A stretch of 64,000 nt of DNA, taken from contig JAGAQG010000047.1 of assembly GCA_017622875.1 (NCBI GenBank), forward strand, positions 62,001 to 126,000, read 5' to 3'. The stretch comes from Lachnospiraceae bacterium. Its GTDB lineage: Bacteria; Bacillota; Clostridia; Lachnospirales; Lachnospiraceae. Under the pieces are notes generated by a model that saw only the letters and a program-made list of their open reading frames with translations, ran no database searches and had not been told where the DNA came from. Below, one piece after another: positions 26,643 through 37,200 of the stretch. The position numbers and the translations under genes were made by a program. Position 1 is the stretch's first letter. The number at the start of each line of letters is the position of its first letter.

Positions 26643-28163
26643 ATGAGAAAAGTGAAAAAAGTCATTTCATTGGTGGCAGTAATATGCATGTTATTTGCAA
26701 TGAATTTGACGGCTTTTGCCACATCGGATGCTACACCGGCTGTTGCAGAAGCGAGAAACGGAATTATTCAGGTGCGATTATATTATGTTGATAATGCAGG
26801 GAATTCATACTGTCTTCAGACAGGTAGTGGGTTTCTGTTAGGTGCATCTTCAGGTGCAACTACAGTTATCACCAATCATCATGTGATTTCATTGACTGAT
26901 GAGGATAAAACATTTTGGACTGAGACCTTTGGTGTTGATTTCTTCAATTCTAATGAAGTAAACATGGAAGCGCGTGTAGCAGTTAAACGAGATGTAGAAA
27001 TCGTAACAAGCTACGTAAATGGTAGTGAACAGACAGATTTTGCAATTCTGGAATTGGCACAGCCAATTTATGACCGTGCACCATTGAAAGTTGCTGACAG
27101 TGATGAACTGGTGGAAACACAGAATGTTTATGCCCTTGGTTTCCCAGGAGCAGCTTCTACAGCAGAAGATGACAGTGTGTATACAGTAGAAGATGTAACA
27201 ATTTCAAATGGTATTGTTGGTAAATTCCAGACAATTAATAATATTGAATTTATTCTTCACAATGCAGAACTGGGACGTGGAAATTCCGGTGGCCCATTAG
27301 TTGACTCTAATGGCGCAGTTGTGGGTGTAAATACACTGACTTATGCTGATGATGCGGCACGTTATTATTCATCTATTGAAATTAATGAAATTGCAAGTGT
27401 ATTAGATGCGCTGGGTATTGCATATGAAAAAGTAGATGGTGCAGCAATGACACCAGAACCAATTGAGGAGACAGAACCAGCACCAGCTCCAATCGAAGAG
27501 ACAGAAGCAACACCAGCTCCAATCGAAAAGGCGGAAGAAGCAATAGCTGCAATTGAGGAAAATGAACCGGAAGAGCCAGGTCCTAACATGCTCCTGATCG
27601 GCGGCATTGTTGGCGGCGTAGCTTTAGTAGCTGTTATTATTGTAGTAGTTGTTGTGCTGAGCAAGAAAAATAATAAGAAACCTATTGGACCCCAGGTACT
27701 TCCATCACAGCCAGGAAATCAGATTCCGCCAATACCTCCAGTAGGACAGGCTCCGGTACCACCAGCATTTGGAAACACAATGTCAATGATGGATACAGGT
27801 GCAGGGGAAACAAGTGTCCTTGGCGGCGGGGCAGGAGAAACAAGTGTTCTTGGCGGTGGCGCAATGCAGCCAATGGCTACACTGATTCGCAAGAAAAATG
27901 GTGAAACAGCAACTATTACGAAACCATTATTTATCATCGGTAAAGAACGTCAGAAAGTAGATTTCTGTGTTCCGGATAACAACTCTGTCAGCAGAAATCA
28001 TGCAAACATTGTATGCAAGGGCGGAGTATATTACGTCGTTGATAAAAACTCTACAAACTATACATTTGTAAACGGAAATAAACTGAATCCAAATCAGGAA
28101 GTGAAGTTAAATTCCGGTGACAAGATTAAATTAGCAGACGAGGAATTTGAATTCCGCATTTAA
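26643..28163 (+). CDS. Membrane-anchored trypsin-like serine protease with cytoplasmic FHA domain
   Basis: 506 residues. A signal peptide (to about residue 26, VISLVAVICMLFAMNLTAFA) precedes a chymotrypsin/HtrA-type domain with His80 in TNHHVI, Asp132 in QTDFAILEL and Ser215 in GRGNSGGPL. A Pro/Glu-rich stalk (PAPIEETE repeats) leads to one membrane helix (about 317-340, Val/Ile rich) and a lysine stop-transfer. Inside are a proline-rich linker, two copies of GAGETSVLGGG and an FHA domain (about 413-506: FIIGKERQKVDFCVPD, VSRNHANIV, TNYTFVNGNKL). FHA domains bind phosphothreonine. GGAGGGACAAAA selects 26643 over 26589. It is the first gene before a phosphatase and a kinase, suggesting that it links extracellular proteolysis to intracellular phosphosignalling. 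Confidence 0.9.
   Translation: MRKVKKVISLVAVICMLFAMNLTAFATSDATPAVAEARNGIIQVRLYYVDNAGNSYCLQTGSGFLLGASSGATTVITNHHVISLTDEDKTFWTETFGVDFFNSNEVNMEARVAVKRDVEIVTSYVNGSEQTDFAILELAQPIYDRAPLKVADSDELVETQNVYALGFPGAASTAEDDSVYTVEDVTISNGIVGKFQTINNIEFILHNAELGRGNSGGPLVDSNGAVVGVNTLTYADDAARYYSSIEINEIASVLDALGIAYEKVDGAAMTPEPIEETEPAPAPIEETEATPAPIEKAEEAIAAIEENEPEEPGPNMLLIGGIVGGVALVAVIIVVVVVLSKKNNKKPIGPQVLPSQPGNQIPPIPPVGQAPVPPAFGNTMSMMDTGAGETSVLGGGAGETSVLGGGAMQPMATLIRKKNGETATITKPLFIIGKERQKVDFCVPDNNSVSRNHANIVCKGGVYYVVDKNSTNYTFVNGNKLNPNQEVKLNSGDKIKLADEEFEFRI
27801..27860 (+). repeat. Two tandem 30-base units encoding GAGETSVLGG
   Basis: The units 27801-27830 and 27831-27860 differ at only a few third-position bases and encode the repeated ETSVLGGG motif between the membrane helix and the FHA domain of the protease. 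Synonymous drift suggests the peptide is being conserved. Confidence 0.85.
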
Positions 28164-28204
28164 TGAAAGGGTTTTCGTTTGCTATAAAAAGTGGATGGAA
28201 TGAT

Positions 28205-28972
28205 ATGAACTTTAAGATTGTAGCACATACCGATGTAGGTATTAAAAAAAGTACAAATCAGGATTCTGTCTTAATGAAAATCGCACAAACGGACTATGGC
28301 AATGTATCTTTCAGTGCCATATGTGATGGCATGGGCGGGCTCGCAAAAGGTGAGCTCGCCAGTGCGACGTTAATCAGAATGCTTTCAAAATGGTTTGAAG
28401 AGGAATTTCCCACTCTGTTATACAGAGGTTTGAGTCTGGAAATTCTTCAGAAAAGCTGGACTGACCTGATCTATCAGGCAAATTCCAAAATTTCTTCCTA
28501 TGGACAGGCACTGCATACGAGCATGGGAACAACTGTGGTTGTTCTTCTGATTGTTGGGCAGGTATATTACATAGGAAATGTAGGCGATTCTCGTGTTTAT
28601 CGCATTAGAGAAGAATTGCAGCAGCTTACAAAGGATCAGACGGTTGTTCAGCGGGAGATGGATCTGGGACGACTGACTTATGAAGAAGCGTGCAGAGATC
28701 CGCGCAGAAATGTGCTTTTGCAGTGTGTAGGAGCATCACAGGTGATTGAACCTGACTTTTTTACTGGGAATGTAGAACCGGGAACAATGTTTCTGTTATG
28801 CAGCGATGGTTTTCGTCATGTGATTGCAGCAGATGAATTATATCAGTATCTCACACCTTACAAAGTGTTTCATGAAGAAGCAATGAGAGAAAGTCTTGTT
28901 TATTTAACGGAATTAAACAAGTATCGTCAGGAAACAGACAATATCTCGGCTGCATTAGTTCGTGTGGATTAG
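28205..28972 (+). CDS. PP2C-family protein serine/threonine phosphatase
   Basis: Cytoplasmic metal-dependent phosphatase of about 255 residues with all PPM signatures: VGIKKSTNQDS (motif 1), ICDGMGGLAKGELAS (metal-binding Asp), MGTTVVVLLI, YIGNVGDSRVYRI, FLLCSDGFRHV (metal Asp) and TDNISAALV (metal Asp). It would reverse phosphorylation by the kinase encoded next to it, as in PrpC-PrkC pairs. An in-frame ATG at 28163 overlaps the protease stop but has no RBS. 28205, which opens MNFKIVAHTDVG, fits the family start better, although its RBS is weak; coupling to the upstream gene is likely. The kinase ATG comes 9 bases after the stop. Confidence 0.93.
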   Translation: MNFKIVAHTDVGIKKSTNQDSVLMKIAQTDYGNVSFSAICDGMGGLAKGELASATLIRMLSKWFEEEFPTLLYRGLSLEILQKSWTDLIYQANSKISSYGQALHTSMGTTVVVLLIVGQVYYIGNVGDSRVYRIREELQQLTKDQTVVQREMDLGRLTYEEACRDPRRNVLLQCVGASQVIEPDFFTGNVEPGTMFLLCSDGFRHVIAADELYQYLTPYKVFHEEAMRESLVYLTELNKYRQETDNISAALVRVD

Positions 28973-28980
28973 GAGGAACT

Positions 28981-30702
28981 ATGCTGGAAATAGGCTCACT
29001 TGTTGATGGGAAATATCGAGTATTAAGAAAAGTCGGTCAGGGCGGCATGAGTGTTGTGTATATGGCAGTCAATGAGCGTGCAAATAAAACCTGGGCGATT
29101 AAAGAAATCAGAAAAGATGGTACACAAAATTACGAAGTGGTAAAGCAGGGGCTGATCGTAGAAACCGATATGTTAAAACGATTGGATCATCCGCATCTGC
29201 CAAGTATCATTGACGTAATTGATGGTGAAGGTTCTTTCCTGATTGTCATGGATTTTATTGAAGGAAAAACTTTAAACGATATCTTAAAGGAATATGGTGC
29301 ACAGCCACAGGAGAGTGTGATTGACTGGGCAAAACAGCTTTGTGATGTTTTGGGATATTTACATTCCAGAACACCTGCAATTATTTATCGAGACATGAAG
29401 CCTTCCAACGTTATGTTAAAGCCGGATGGAAACGTGGTGCTTTTTGACTTCGGTACAGCCAGAGAATATAAGTCACAGAATCTGGAAGATACGGTTTGTC
29501 TTGGAACCAGAGGCTATGCGGCACCGGAACAATATGGAGGACATGGTCAGACAGATGCCAGAACAGATATCTATTGTCTTGGTGCAACCATGTATCATTT
29601 GCTGACAGGACATAATCCCAGCGAATCGCCATACGAAATGTATCCAATTCGTCATTGGAATCCGGCACTTTCCAAAGGATTGGAAGCAATTATTTTAAAA
29701 TGTACACAAAAAAATCCGATAGACCGTTATCAGTCCTGTGCAGAGCTGATGTATGCATTGGAACACTTTGAAGAAGAGGACAGGGATTATCGGGATAAAC
29801 AGAAAAAGAAATTTAGAATATTCGCCATACCGGCTGCATTGTCGGTAATCCTGGGGATTGGAGCAGGTGTATTTGGAGGTTTGGAATCCTATACCACCAA
29901 TACCAGCTACGATGCCTACTTGAATGCAGCACGAAATTCCACTGTAAAAATGGATGAAATTGAAAACTATAAGAAAGCGATTAATCTTGATCCATATCGC
30001 AGTGAAGGATATCTTGGATTACTTCAGGAAGCATTTCTGGATGACAATGTACTTACCAGAGATGAGAGTGAAGAAATGAGAGCTGCATTAATCGATTACG
30101 GCAACGGAAAAGATACGAACGAAAATGTATTCAAAAGCAATGTAGAAGAATATGAGAAGTTCTCTTATGAAGCCGGAATTGCTTACTACTATAAATACGA
30201 AGACAAAAGCAATAAAAAGAATGCCAAAGGGTATTTTGGAATCGCATCTGATTCAAAAAATCTGGAACAGAATCAGGTAGAGCGTGCAAAACGTCTTTAT
30301 GCTATCTCAGCATACTATTCTACAATCGGCGTGACTGATGAGACGGGAGATGCCACGGTTACTTACAGGGACTACTGGAACGATCTGGTTGCCTTATCAG
30401 AAGGAAACCTGGTTGAAGCAGACAATGAAAGAACTGCACTGATCATGTATCAGGAGCTGGTGTCACAGATTGTATCCAGAGCATCTGATTTTAAGCGGGA
30501 TGGTGTAACTCAGGACGAAATGAAATCACAGATGACAAATGTAAAACAGCATTTGCAGACGGATTTCTCAAACATCAATGAGGTTAACCGTCAGGCAATT
30601 CAGGAAGACATGAACAATCTGCTGAATGCCGTAGAGCAGGCAGAGCGAATGATTGAGTCTACATTTGGGCAGAGATATCAGGGAGGTGCGGAACATGAAT
30701 GA
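28981..30702 (+). CDS. Membrane Ser/Thr protein kinase with C-terminal helical-repeat domain
   Basis: 573 residues. The Hanks-type kinase domain (about 1-265) is intact: the glycine loop KVGQGGMSVVYMA, the ATP lysine in WAIKEI, the catalytic loop YRDMKPSNVML (Tyr replacing the usual His), DFGTARE and GTRGYAAPEQYGG. One membrane helix (about 281-300, FAIPAALSVILGIGAGVFGG) is followed by about 270 residues of TPR-like helices with ENYKKAINLDPYRSEGYLGL. With no other membrane segment, the kinase is inside and the repeats outside. It lacks PASTA domains, so it is not PrkC. The topology equals that of T7SS EssB. It sits between PP2C and a small membrane protein whose start overlaps it. Confidence 0.92.
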   Translation: MLEIGSLVDGKYRVLRKVGQGGMSVVYMAVNERANKTWAIKEIRKDGTQNYEVVKQGLIVETDMLKRLDHPHLPSIIDVIDGEGSFLIVMDFIEGKTLNDILKEYGAQPQESVIDWAKQLCDVLGYLHSRTPAIIYRDMKPSNVMLKPDGNVVLFDFGTAREYKSQNLEDTVCLGTRGYAAPEQYGGHGQTDARTDIYCLGATMYHLLTGHNPSESPYEMYPIRHWNPALSKGLEAIILKCTQKNPIDRYQSCAELMYALEHFEEEDRDYRDKQKKKFRIFAIPAALSVILGIGAGVFGGLESYTTNTSYDAYLNAARNSTVKMDEIENYKKAINLDPYRSEGYLGLLQEAFLDDNVLTRDESEEMRAALIDYGNGKDTNENVFKSNVEEYEKFSYEAGIAYYYKYEDKSNKKNAKGYFGIASDSKNLEQNQVERAKRLYAISAYYSTIGVTDETGDATVTYRDYWNDLVALSEGNLVEADNERTALIMYQELVSQIVSRASDFKRDGVTQDEMKSQMTNVKQHLQTDFSNINEVNRQAIQEDMNNLLNAVEQAERMIESTFGQRYQGGAEHE

Positions 30703-31234
30703 TGTTGGCAGAACAATCAGCTTATATCACAATCTGTTTTTGATCTGTTTGATATCGGCAATTGTATGCCTGATTGTGGCAGTGGCGTTGTTTTTTGTAC
30801 TGGATATTCGTGCAGTCATCGGTTACCTGACCGGACGCCGTGCGAAGAAGGGAATTAAAGAGCTGGAAGCAGTTACAGCTCTCAGTGGGCGTCTCTTACC
30901 AAAAGAGCGTAACAATATGCAGTATGTTGCACAGGAAATGAAGGATGACATGGGAGTGCGCCAGAAGGCTAAGCCTGGAATCCGTAAGGTTGAACATGCG
31001 GTAGAAACTGCACCACAGCCGATTGTGCAAATGCCGCAGGAGACAGCTGCCCCCCAGGTATCCTACCCAGTGGAACAGGCAACTGATGTTTTGAGTGAAA
31101 ATCATGCTCCTTATACGGCGCAGATGGCAGATGGAAATGCATCGACAGCGGTACTGAATGAAGTCGCAGGTACCAATGGAAGATTTGTTGTCATCAGGGA
31201 GCTTATGATGATTCATACAGAAGAAGTGATTTAA
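30695..31234 (+). CDS. Single-pass membrane protein with a TAVL-type motif
   Basis: 179 residues and no known family. An N-terminal hydrophobic helix (about 13-36, LFLICLISAIVCLIVAVALF) is followed by a basic segment and a long Pro/Gln-rich, probably disordered cytoplasmic region. Near the C terminus lies GNASTAVLNEV, similar to the ETSVL repeats of the upstream protease, and then an ordered-looking tail GRFVVIRELMMIHTEEVI. GGGAGGTGCGGAAC precedes the ATG, which overlaps the kinase stop by 8 bases, so it is co-translated. It may be a kinase substrate presented to the FHA proteins; this rests on motif resemblance only. Confidence 0.75.
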   Translation: MNDVGRTISLYHNLFLICLISAIVCLIVAVALFFVLDIRAVIGYLTGRRAKKGIKELEAVTALSGRLLPKERNNMQYVAQEMKDDMGVRQKAKPGIRKVEHAVETAPQPIVQMPQETAAPQVSYPVEQATDVLSENHAPYTAQMADGNASTAVLNEVAGTNGRFVVIRELMMIHTEEVI

Positions 31235-31252
31235 AAGTAAATAATTACTTTT
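31233..31252 (+). other. AT-rich hairpin between the membrane protein and giant protein genes
   Basis: AAAAGTAA and TTACTTTT pair around ATAA, overlapping the stop codon of the preceding gene. There is no T run, so termination is doubtful; it could be an mRNA processing or stability element. Confidence 0.35.
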
Positions 31253-31288
31253 ATCAATAAATGTTAAAAAAGTAAAGGAGAGAGTGAA

Positions 31289-34200
31289 ATGAATTACTCA
31301 CAAAAGATGTGGAAAAGAATTCTTTCGATGGTACTCGCAGTAGCAATTGTGCTGACTATGCTACCGGTTAGTGAGACATACGCAGCAACACCTGGTGCTG
31401 TTGAATTGGTTCAGCCAGAAGTCACGTTGAAAGAAATCAAGTCTACGAAAAATCTTCATATTAGTGCTGTTTATAACGATGCAACAGAACCACAGGCAGT
31501 GGAAGAGTATACTGCTGAGTGGTCCAGTGAGGATATCAATATTGCAACAGTATCAGGCAATGGTAACGTAACTGCAGTAGGTGCAGGAAAGACAAAGATA
31601 AATGTAACTGCTAAATACACAGATACAGATGGGAATGAAAAGAGTTCCAGTGGTTATGCAACGGTAGAGGTATATGTTACACCAACAGTTCAAATTTCAG
31701 CGACACCAAGTTCATCTGTGAAATATCCAACAGAGGTTACTTTTGATGTAGTGGCTGAACCAAAATCCGAAGGCAAAAAAGAATTGTCTATTGTTAAAGA
31801 GGGAGAAACAAATCCAATTTCTTATACAATCGGTCAGCCAATTAAATTAGAGGTTGGGAAATATACAGTATCAGCTTCAGTTGGGGCGGATGGTTATTAT
31901 AAATCTGCATCTGCGGAATCAATGACATATGAGGTAGCACAGGCAGAGGAAGCAGGCACAGCAATTTCTATTCCTGAGGAAATAAATTGTGGGGAAAGCT
32001 TTGACTTAGTCCTTCCAACGCAGCAAGCGTCCGATGGCACAAAACTAGATGGAACATATAAAATTGATATAACAGGGCTGGATGCAAGCGGTAAATCACT
32101 TGAAAATGTAAAACCAAATGAAACAATCACTTTAACAGCAGGAGAGGAACCAACTACTGCAAAAATAGATATTACATTTACTCCAGAGGATTCGAACTAT
32201 GCCAAGATTACATATTCTACAAAAAATGTAAGCGTAAAGGCAATTCCAGTAAAGCAGCCAGAGATTTCTTTAGATAAAGAAGTATATTGGCAAGATAAAA
32301 TTGAGTTAGTACTTCCAGAACTGACAACTGAAGAAGGAAATCAAAAAGTAGATGGTAAATATAGCGTATCAGTTACAGATCTAGATGCAGTCGATGAAAA
32401 CGGTCAGAAAATTACCAATCTGACATCCATGGATCCAACAACGATTTATTTAAATGCAAATACAGTAACTGAGGAAGCAAAAGTAAAGATTTCTTTCAAA
32501 CCGGATAGCAAAAAATATGCGGATGTTGAATATTCGGAGGTTACTATTAATGTAAAGCCGATTCCGGTAGTGGCAACTTGGGATGATCATGATTTATTTG
32601 TAAAAGATTATGATGCAGAAGGAACATTAACAATAAACGATGGTCCTACATTGTCTTTTGCAGAAGAATATAAAGGAAATGCTGATAAACCTACTCTTGT
32701 GGAAAGAGAGATGTATGTTTTTAATTTGGATGACCCAAATGTCGGAAAAGGGAATGCAACTTTGGCGGAGAAACTTGAGCTAAAAGAGGATAATTATAAA
32801 CTGGTAGATGAAAATCCGACAGTAACTGTTACGGTAAATCCGATTGTACTTGAGGAGCGGAATATTGCTTACGAAGAAGCCCAAGGAAAATCTTTTGATG
32901 CAAATGCTGCAGCAGTTGTTAATCTCAAACTAAATAATGGGAATAATAAATTTATAAAAGATGAGTTTGAGAAGCTTACAGTTTCTTATACCGCAGAATA
33001 TTATAAGGATGAGAAGCCGGAATCTGGCGATTCGGAGAAGGATGTAGATGCAGACAAAATCATAATATCTGACATAAAGATTGTTGATGAAAATGGAAAG
33101 AGCAATTATGAACCTTCAACAGATAAAATAGTGATTAATGGGCCATTTACAATTGCTAAGAATGCTGGATTTTTGGATTTTGTAAATGATGAAGATTTAA
33201 AAACACAGTTTGGCAGTCCTGTTGAAGAAGGTGGAATTGAAACCTATTGGTTTAGCAAGGATGAAACAAAAAATATTTCTTCAACCGGCTTTAAGTTTTC
33301 AGATGAGTTAGATGGTTCATGGTCTGAATCATACACTGTAGCAAATACAACTCCAACAAAGATTTATGCAAAAAATGAAGCTGGACTTATTTCGGGTGGT
33401 ATCTATGTGGCACTGGATGAAACTGCACCATCAAACGGACAAATTTTTGCGAAAACAGCCGAAAGTAATACTGTGATTTCGGTACAGGATTTGTCAAATA
33501 AGTTTGAGAAACTTACAGGTGGAGAGAATATAGAAATTGTATTTGCAGGATCCGATAATGAAAGTAAAATTTCCACGATTGAATGGTATGGTTCGAATAT
33601 TGCGTGGGATGAAAATAATAAAGATGCATGGGATAAGATAGATCCTGAAGATCCTATTTATGTAAATGAGAAATCTGATAAGGACAATAATGTAGAACAA
33701 CAGATTGAATTCATCACAAGCCAACAGGATCTTAAGAGATTTTATTATGCAAGAATCACTGACTTTGCGGGAAATGTTGCCTATATTTCATCAAGTGGTG
33801 TTTTACAGGATATAGAAGAACCAGAGGCTACACTTACGCTGACAACAGAAAAAACAGGAATGTATAATTCCAGAGATGTCTATGCAGCCGGTGGAGAAAT
33901 TGAATTTCAGATTGACATAGCTGATCCAGGAATTTCATCAGGTATTTCAGCGATTTCGGTATTTCTGAAAGATTATAAAGGAAGAGAACTTAATAAATAC
34001 GATGTAAATACAAAAGATATATGGACATCTACAGATGCAATAGACAATATCAAAAACTTACCAGATCATCCAACAGAAAATGAAATTTTAGCTGCAAATG
34101 CAGGTCCTTTAACCGGTAGATTAACTCTTGAGGATGGTTTTTATACATTAAGCGTAACCGTAACAGACAAGGTTGGTCATGAATCGGCTGTGTCATCGGT

Positions 34201-37200
34201 AGACTTTATTATTGATAATAAAGAGCCGGTAATAACAATCGCCCCTCTTGATGAACAGTTATCATATATTAATGAGAGAAAAGCAAAGAATTTGTACACT
34301 GGCGGTAAAATTGCAGTAACGGTAGAAGAATTGACATTAACTACAGAGTTGTCAGAAATGCTCCAAGGTACCGGAATTGATGGCCAGAATGTAGTATGGA
34401 CAGAAAACAGAGATGAAAAGACTGGATTAGCAACCTATACTACAGAGTTAGAGTTTGGGGATGGTAAGACATATCCGGAAGGTGAATACAGTTTTGAAAC
34501 AAAAGCAGTAGACTCCTTGAAGAAGGAAACCAAAGAAGCAGCAAAGGATAATATTGTACAAGATGTTTCTAAACCTGAACTTACAACATTTATCATTGAT
34601 TATACAGCACCAAAATATACTGTAAAGTTTTCAGAAACAAATACAAATGCATATCCTGAAGACGACGGCAAAGTTTATTATGGTATTGGCAAGGCAATTA
34701 AGGCTGAGTTTGAAATTACTGAAAAAACTACATATGACGATAGTCTCATCAAAATTGTTGTTGAAAATAATGCCGGAAAACCTGTGATTTCATGGGATGA
34801 AGGAAAAGCTAAACCGGAGGATAATTCAGGTAATTATCATCTGGAACATAAAGCAGGAAGCAAAACATTTGTTTTAACAATTGATGCAGTTAAAGAAAAT
34901 GAGGATGACGGATATACATTTCGTATTGAAGGACAGGATAGAACCGGTAACTCGTTAGAAGCTAATGGTAATGCTAAGGAAGAAGTGAATAAAGTTCGTG
35001 TGCTGGACGTTACAGTACCAGTATTAAAGGAGATAAAATATGAACCAGAAAATGGCGGCAAATTTAATACTGTAGATGGCAGAGATTATGTAAATGCTGA
35101 AACAAAAATGACATTTACAATGGAAGAGCATCATCCTACTCCAAGTAGTTTATATACAATTACCAGTGAAGGAAATGAGCGGTTAGAAGCTAGTTGGAGT
35201 ACTAGTGGTGATGAAAGTACAACAAACTTTACAGTTCCAGTATATAACGAGGATAAGGGCTGCGATGAACAGACCATTACCTTGGCAATTGTAGACAAAG
35301 CAGGGAACATTGTGGTTCTTGGAGATGATACGAAACTTAGAAGTGAAAATAATACAACCTTTGAGGATGGAATATTTAAAGATGAGTTTACCGTAGATAC
35401 TGTGGCACCAATCATTAAGCTGGAATATGTTGATTTTAGTCCAAGTAGACCGGCAACAAAAACAGGTGACAAAATTATTGATTACTTTAAACAGCAAGTC
35501 ACCGTGAAAGTTACGGTAGATGAACACAATTTCAATAAAAACTTGTTTGAGCAGATAGTAGCTAGGACAGACAGTAGTGTTGCTTACAGTGAGTCAGAGT
35601 GGGAGACATCCGGTGATTTACATGTAAAAACCTTTGTGTTCAGCAAAGATAATCAGTATGATCTTTCCATTAAGGGGGAGGATAATGCCAAGAATGGATT
35701 TGAAACATTAAGTACATCAAGTGATTTAACAGCAGCAATTCTTGATAAAACAGAAAGCACAGCCAAAGTATCCGTGGCTGTGGATACAACACTTCCGGAA
35801 ATCGGTGACACCGCGAAACCGGTTATTGTAATCAAACCGGGCAATGCCCCTGGAGAAACAACAGAGGGAGATGCATTATATAATTCAGATGTTACCTACA
35901 AGGTGGTAGTATATGATCCGTTATTAAACAAATATGCATCAGGTATCGATAATATTTTGTTTAATGTTACAAGTGAGGATGGAACATCTGCAACTTGTAC
36001 GGTAGATAAAGGCGGAAACATTAAAACAGGTACTGGTGTATCAATCACAAGAACAGGTGGAGATATTGAAAAACTTGCACAAGGCATAGAGAATAAGTAT
36101 ACATTTAATGTCACACTCTCAAGTGAGGTATTCAATACAAATGGCATTGTACTTTCTGTAAATGCAGAAGACGTTTCTACAAACAAAAAAGAAGATGTAA
36201 AAGCAGATCCGATTGCGATTGATATTACAGAACCAAAAGTAGTTGTATCCTATGATAATAACGATGTAAGCAACGAGAAATATTTCCATGCAGACAGAAT
36301 TGCAACAATTAAGGTTACAGAACGTAATTTCAGTGAAGACTGTCTTCAGTTTATGATTAATGGAAAAGATGCCAAACTTCATTTTAGCCTTCAGAGTAAA
36401 GGCAGTGGTAACAGAGACAATGCAGTATGGGTAGCGACATATGAATTTTCTGTTGATGGAGATTATGAAATCGAAGTGGAATGTGAAGATCGTGCAACGA
36501 ACAAGGGAACGGTTGAATATGAAGGTGAAGCTCCGCAGGACTTCACGATAGATAAAACAATCCCGGTCATTACGGTTGTATATGATAACAACAATTTCCA
36601 GAACGAGTTCTATTACAAAGAAGCCCGTACAGCAACAATTACAATTGAGGAGCATAATTTCTCATCAGATGATGTGGTAGTTACAATGACCGCTAATGAT
36701 GATGGAACTTCAATTGCTGTTCCTGGTGTGAATGGATGGACAAGCGAAGGAGATTTCCACAGAGCAACCATTCATTATAACTATGATGCAGAGTTTACCT
36801 TTGATATTGAGTATGCCGACCTGGCCACAAATGAAGCGGAAGATTATACACCAGATCACTTCGTAGTAGACCAGACAGCTCCGGAACTGGAAATCTTCGA
36901 TATCGAACACATGTCAGCAAACAATGGTGTGGTTCGTCCGGGTATCCGTTACCATGATACAAACTACGATCAGAATGGTACCGTGATTCTCATGACAGGC
37001 TATCATAATGGCGTTGTAGAAATGACAGGTGATCGTAAGCTGGAAGCAAATGGTCTTGAGTTAAAGCTTGATGATTTTGCATATGTTCAGGAAATGGATG
37101 ATATCTACACAATGGAAGCAACTGTTTATGACCTTGCAGGTAACAGCAGTGAAGCTATGGTAATGTTCTCTGTAAACCGTTTTGGTTCTGTATACACATT

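Noticed and set aside
27801..27860. Tandem 30-base repeat as a CRISPR or mobile element
   Set aside because: The units are in frame, encode a peptide motif, have no spacers and occur only twice.
36119..36655. 178-codon minus-strand open frame inside the giant surface protein gene
   Set aside because: Antisense to a continuous 2220-codon gene, with Cys/Phe/Ile-rich composition typical of shadow frames and no ribosome binding site.
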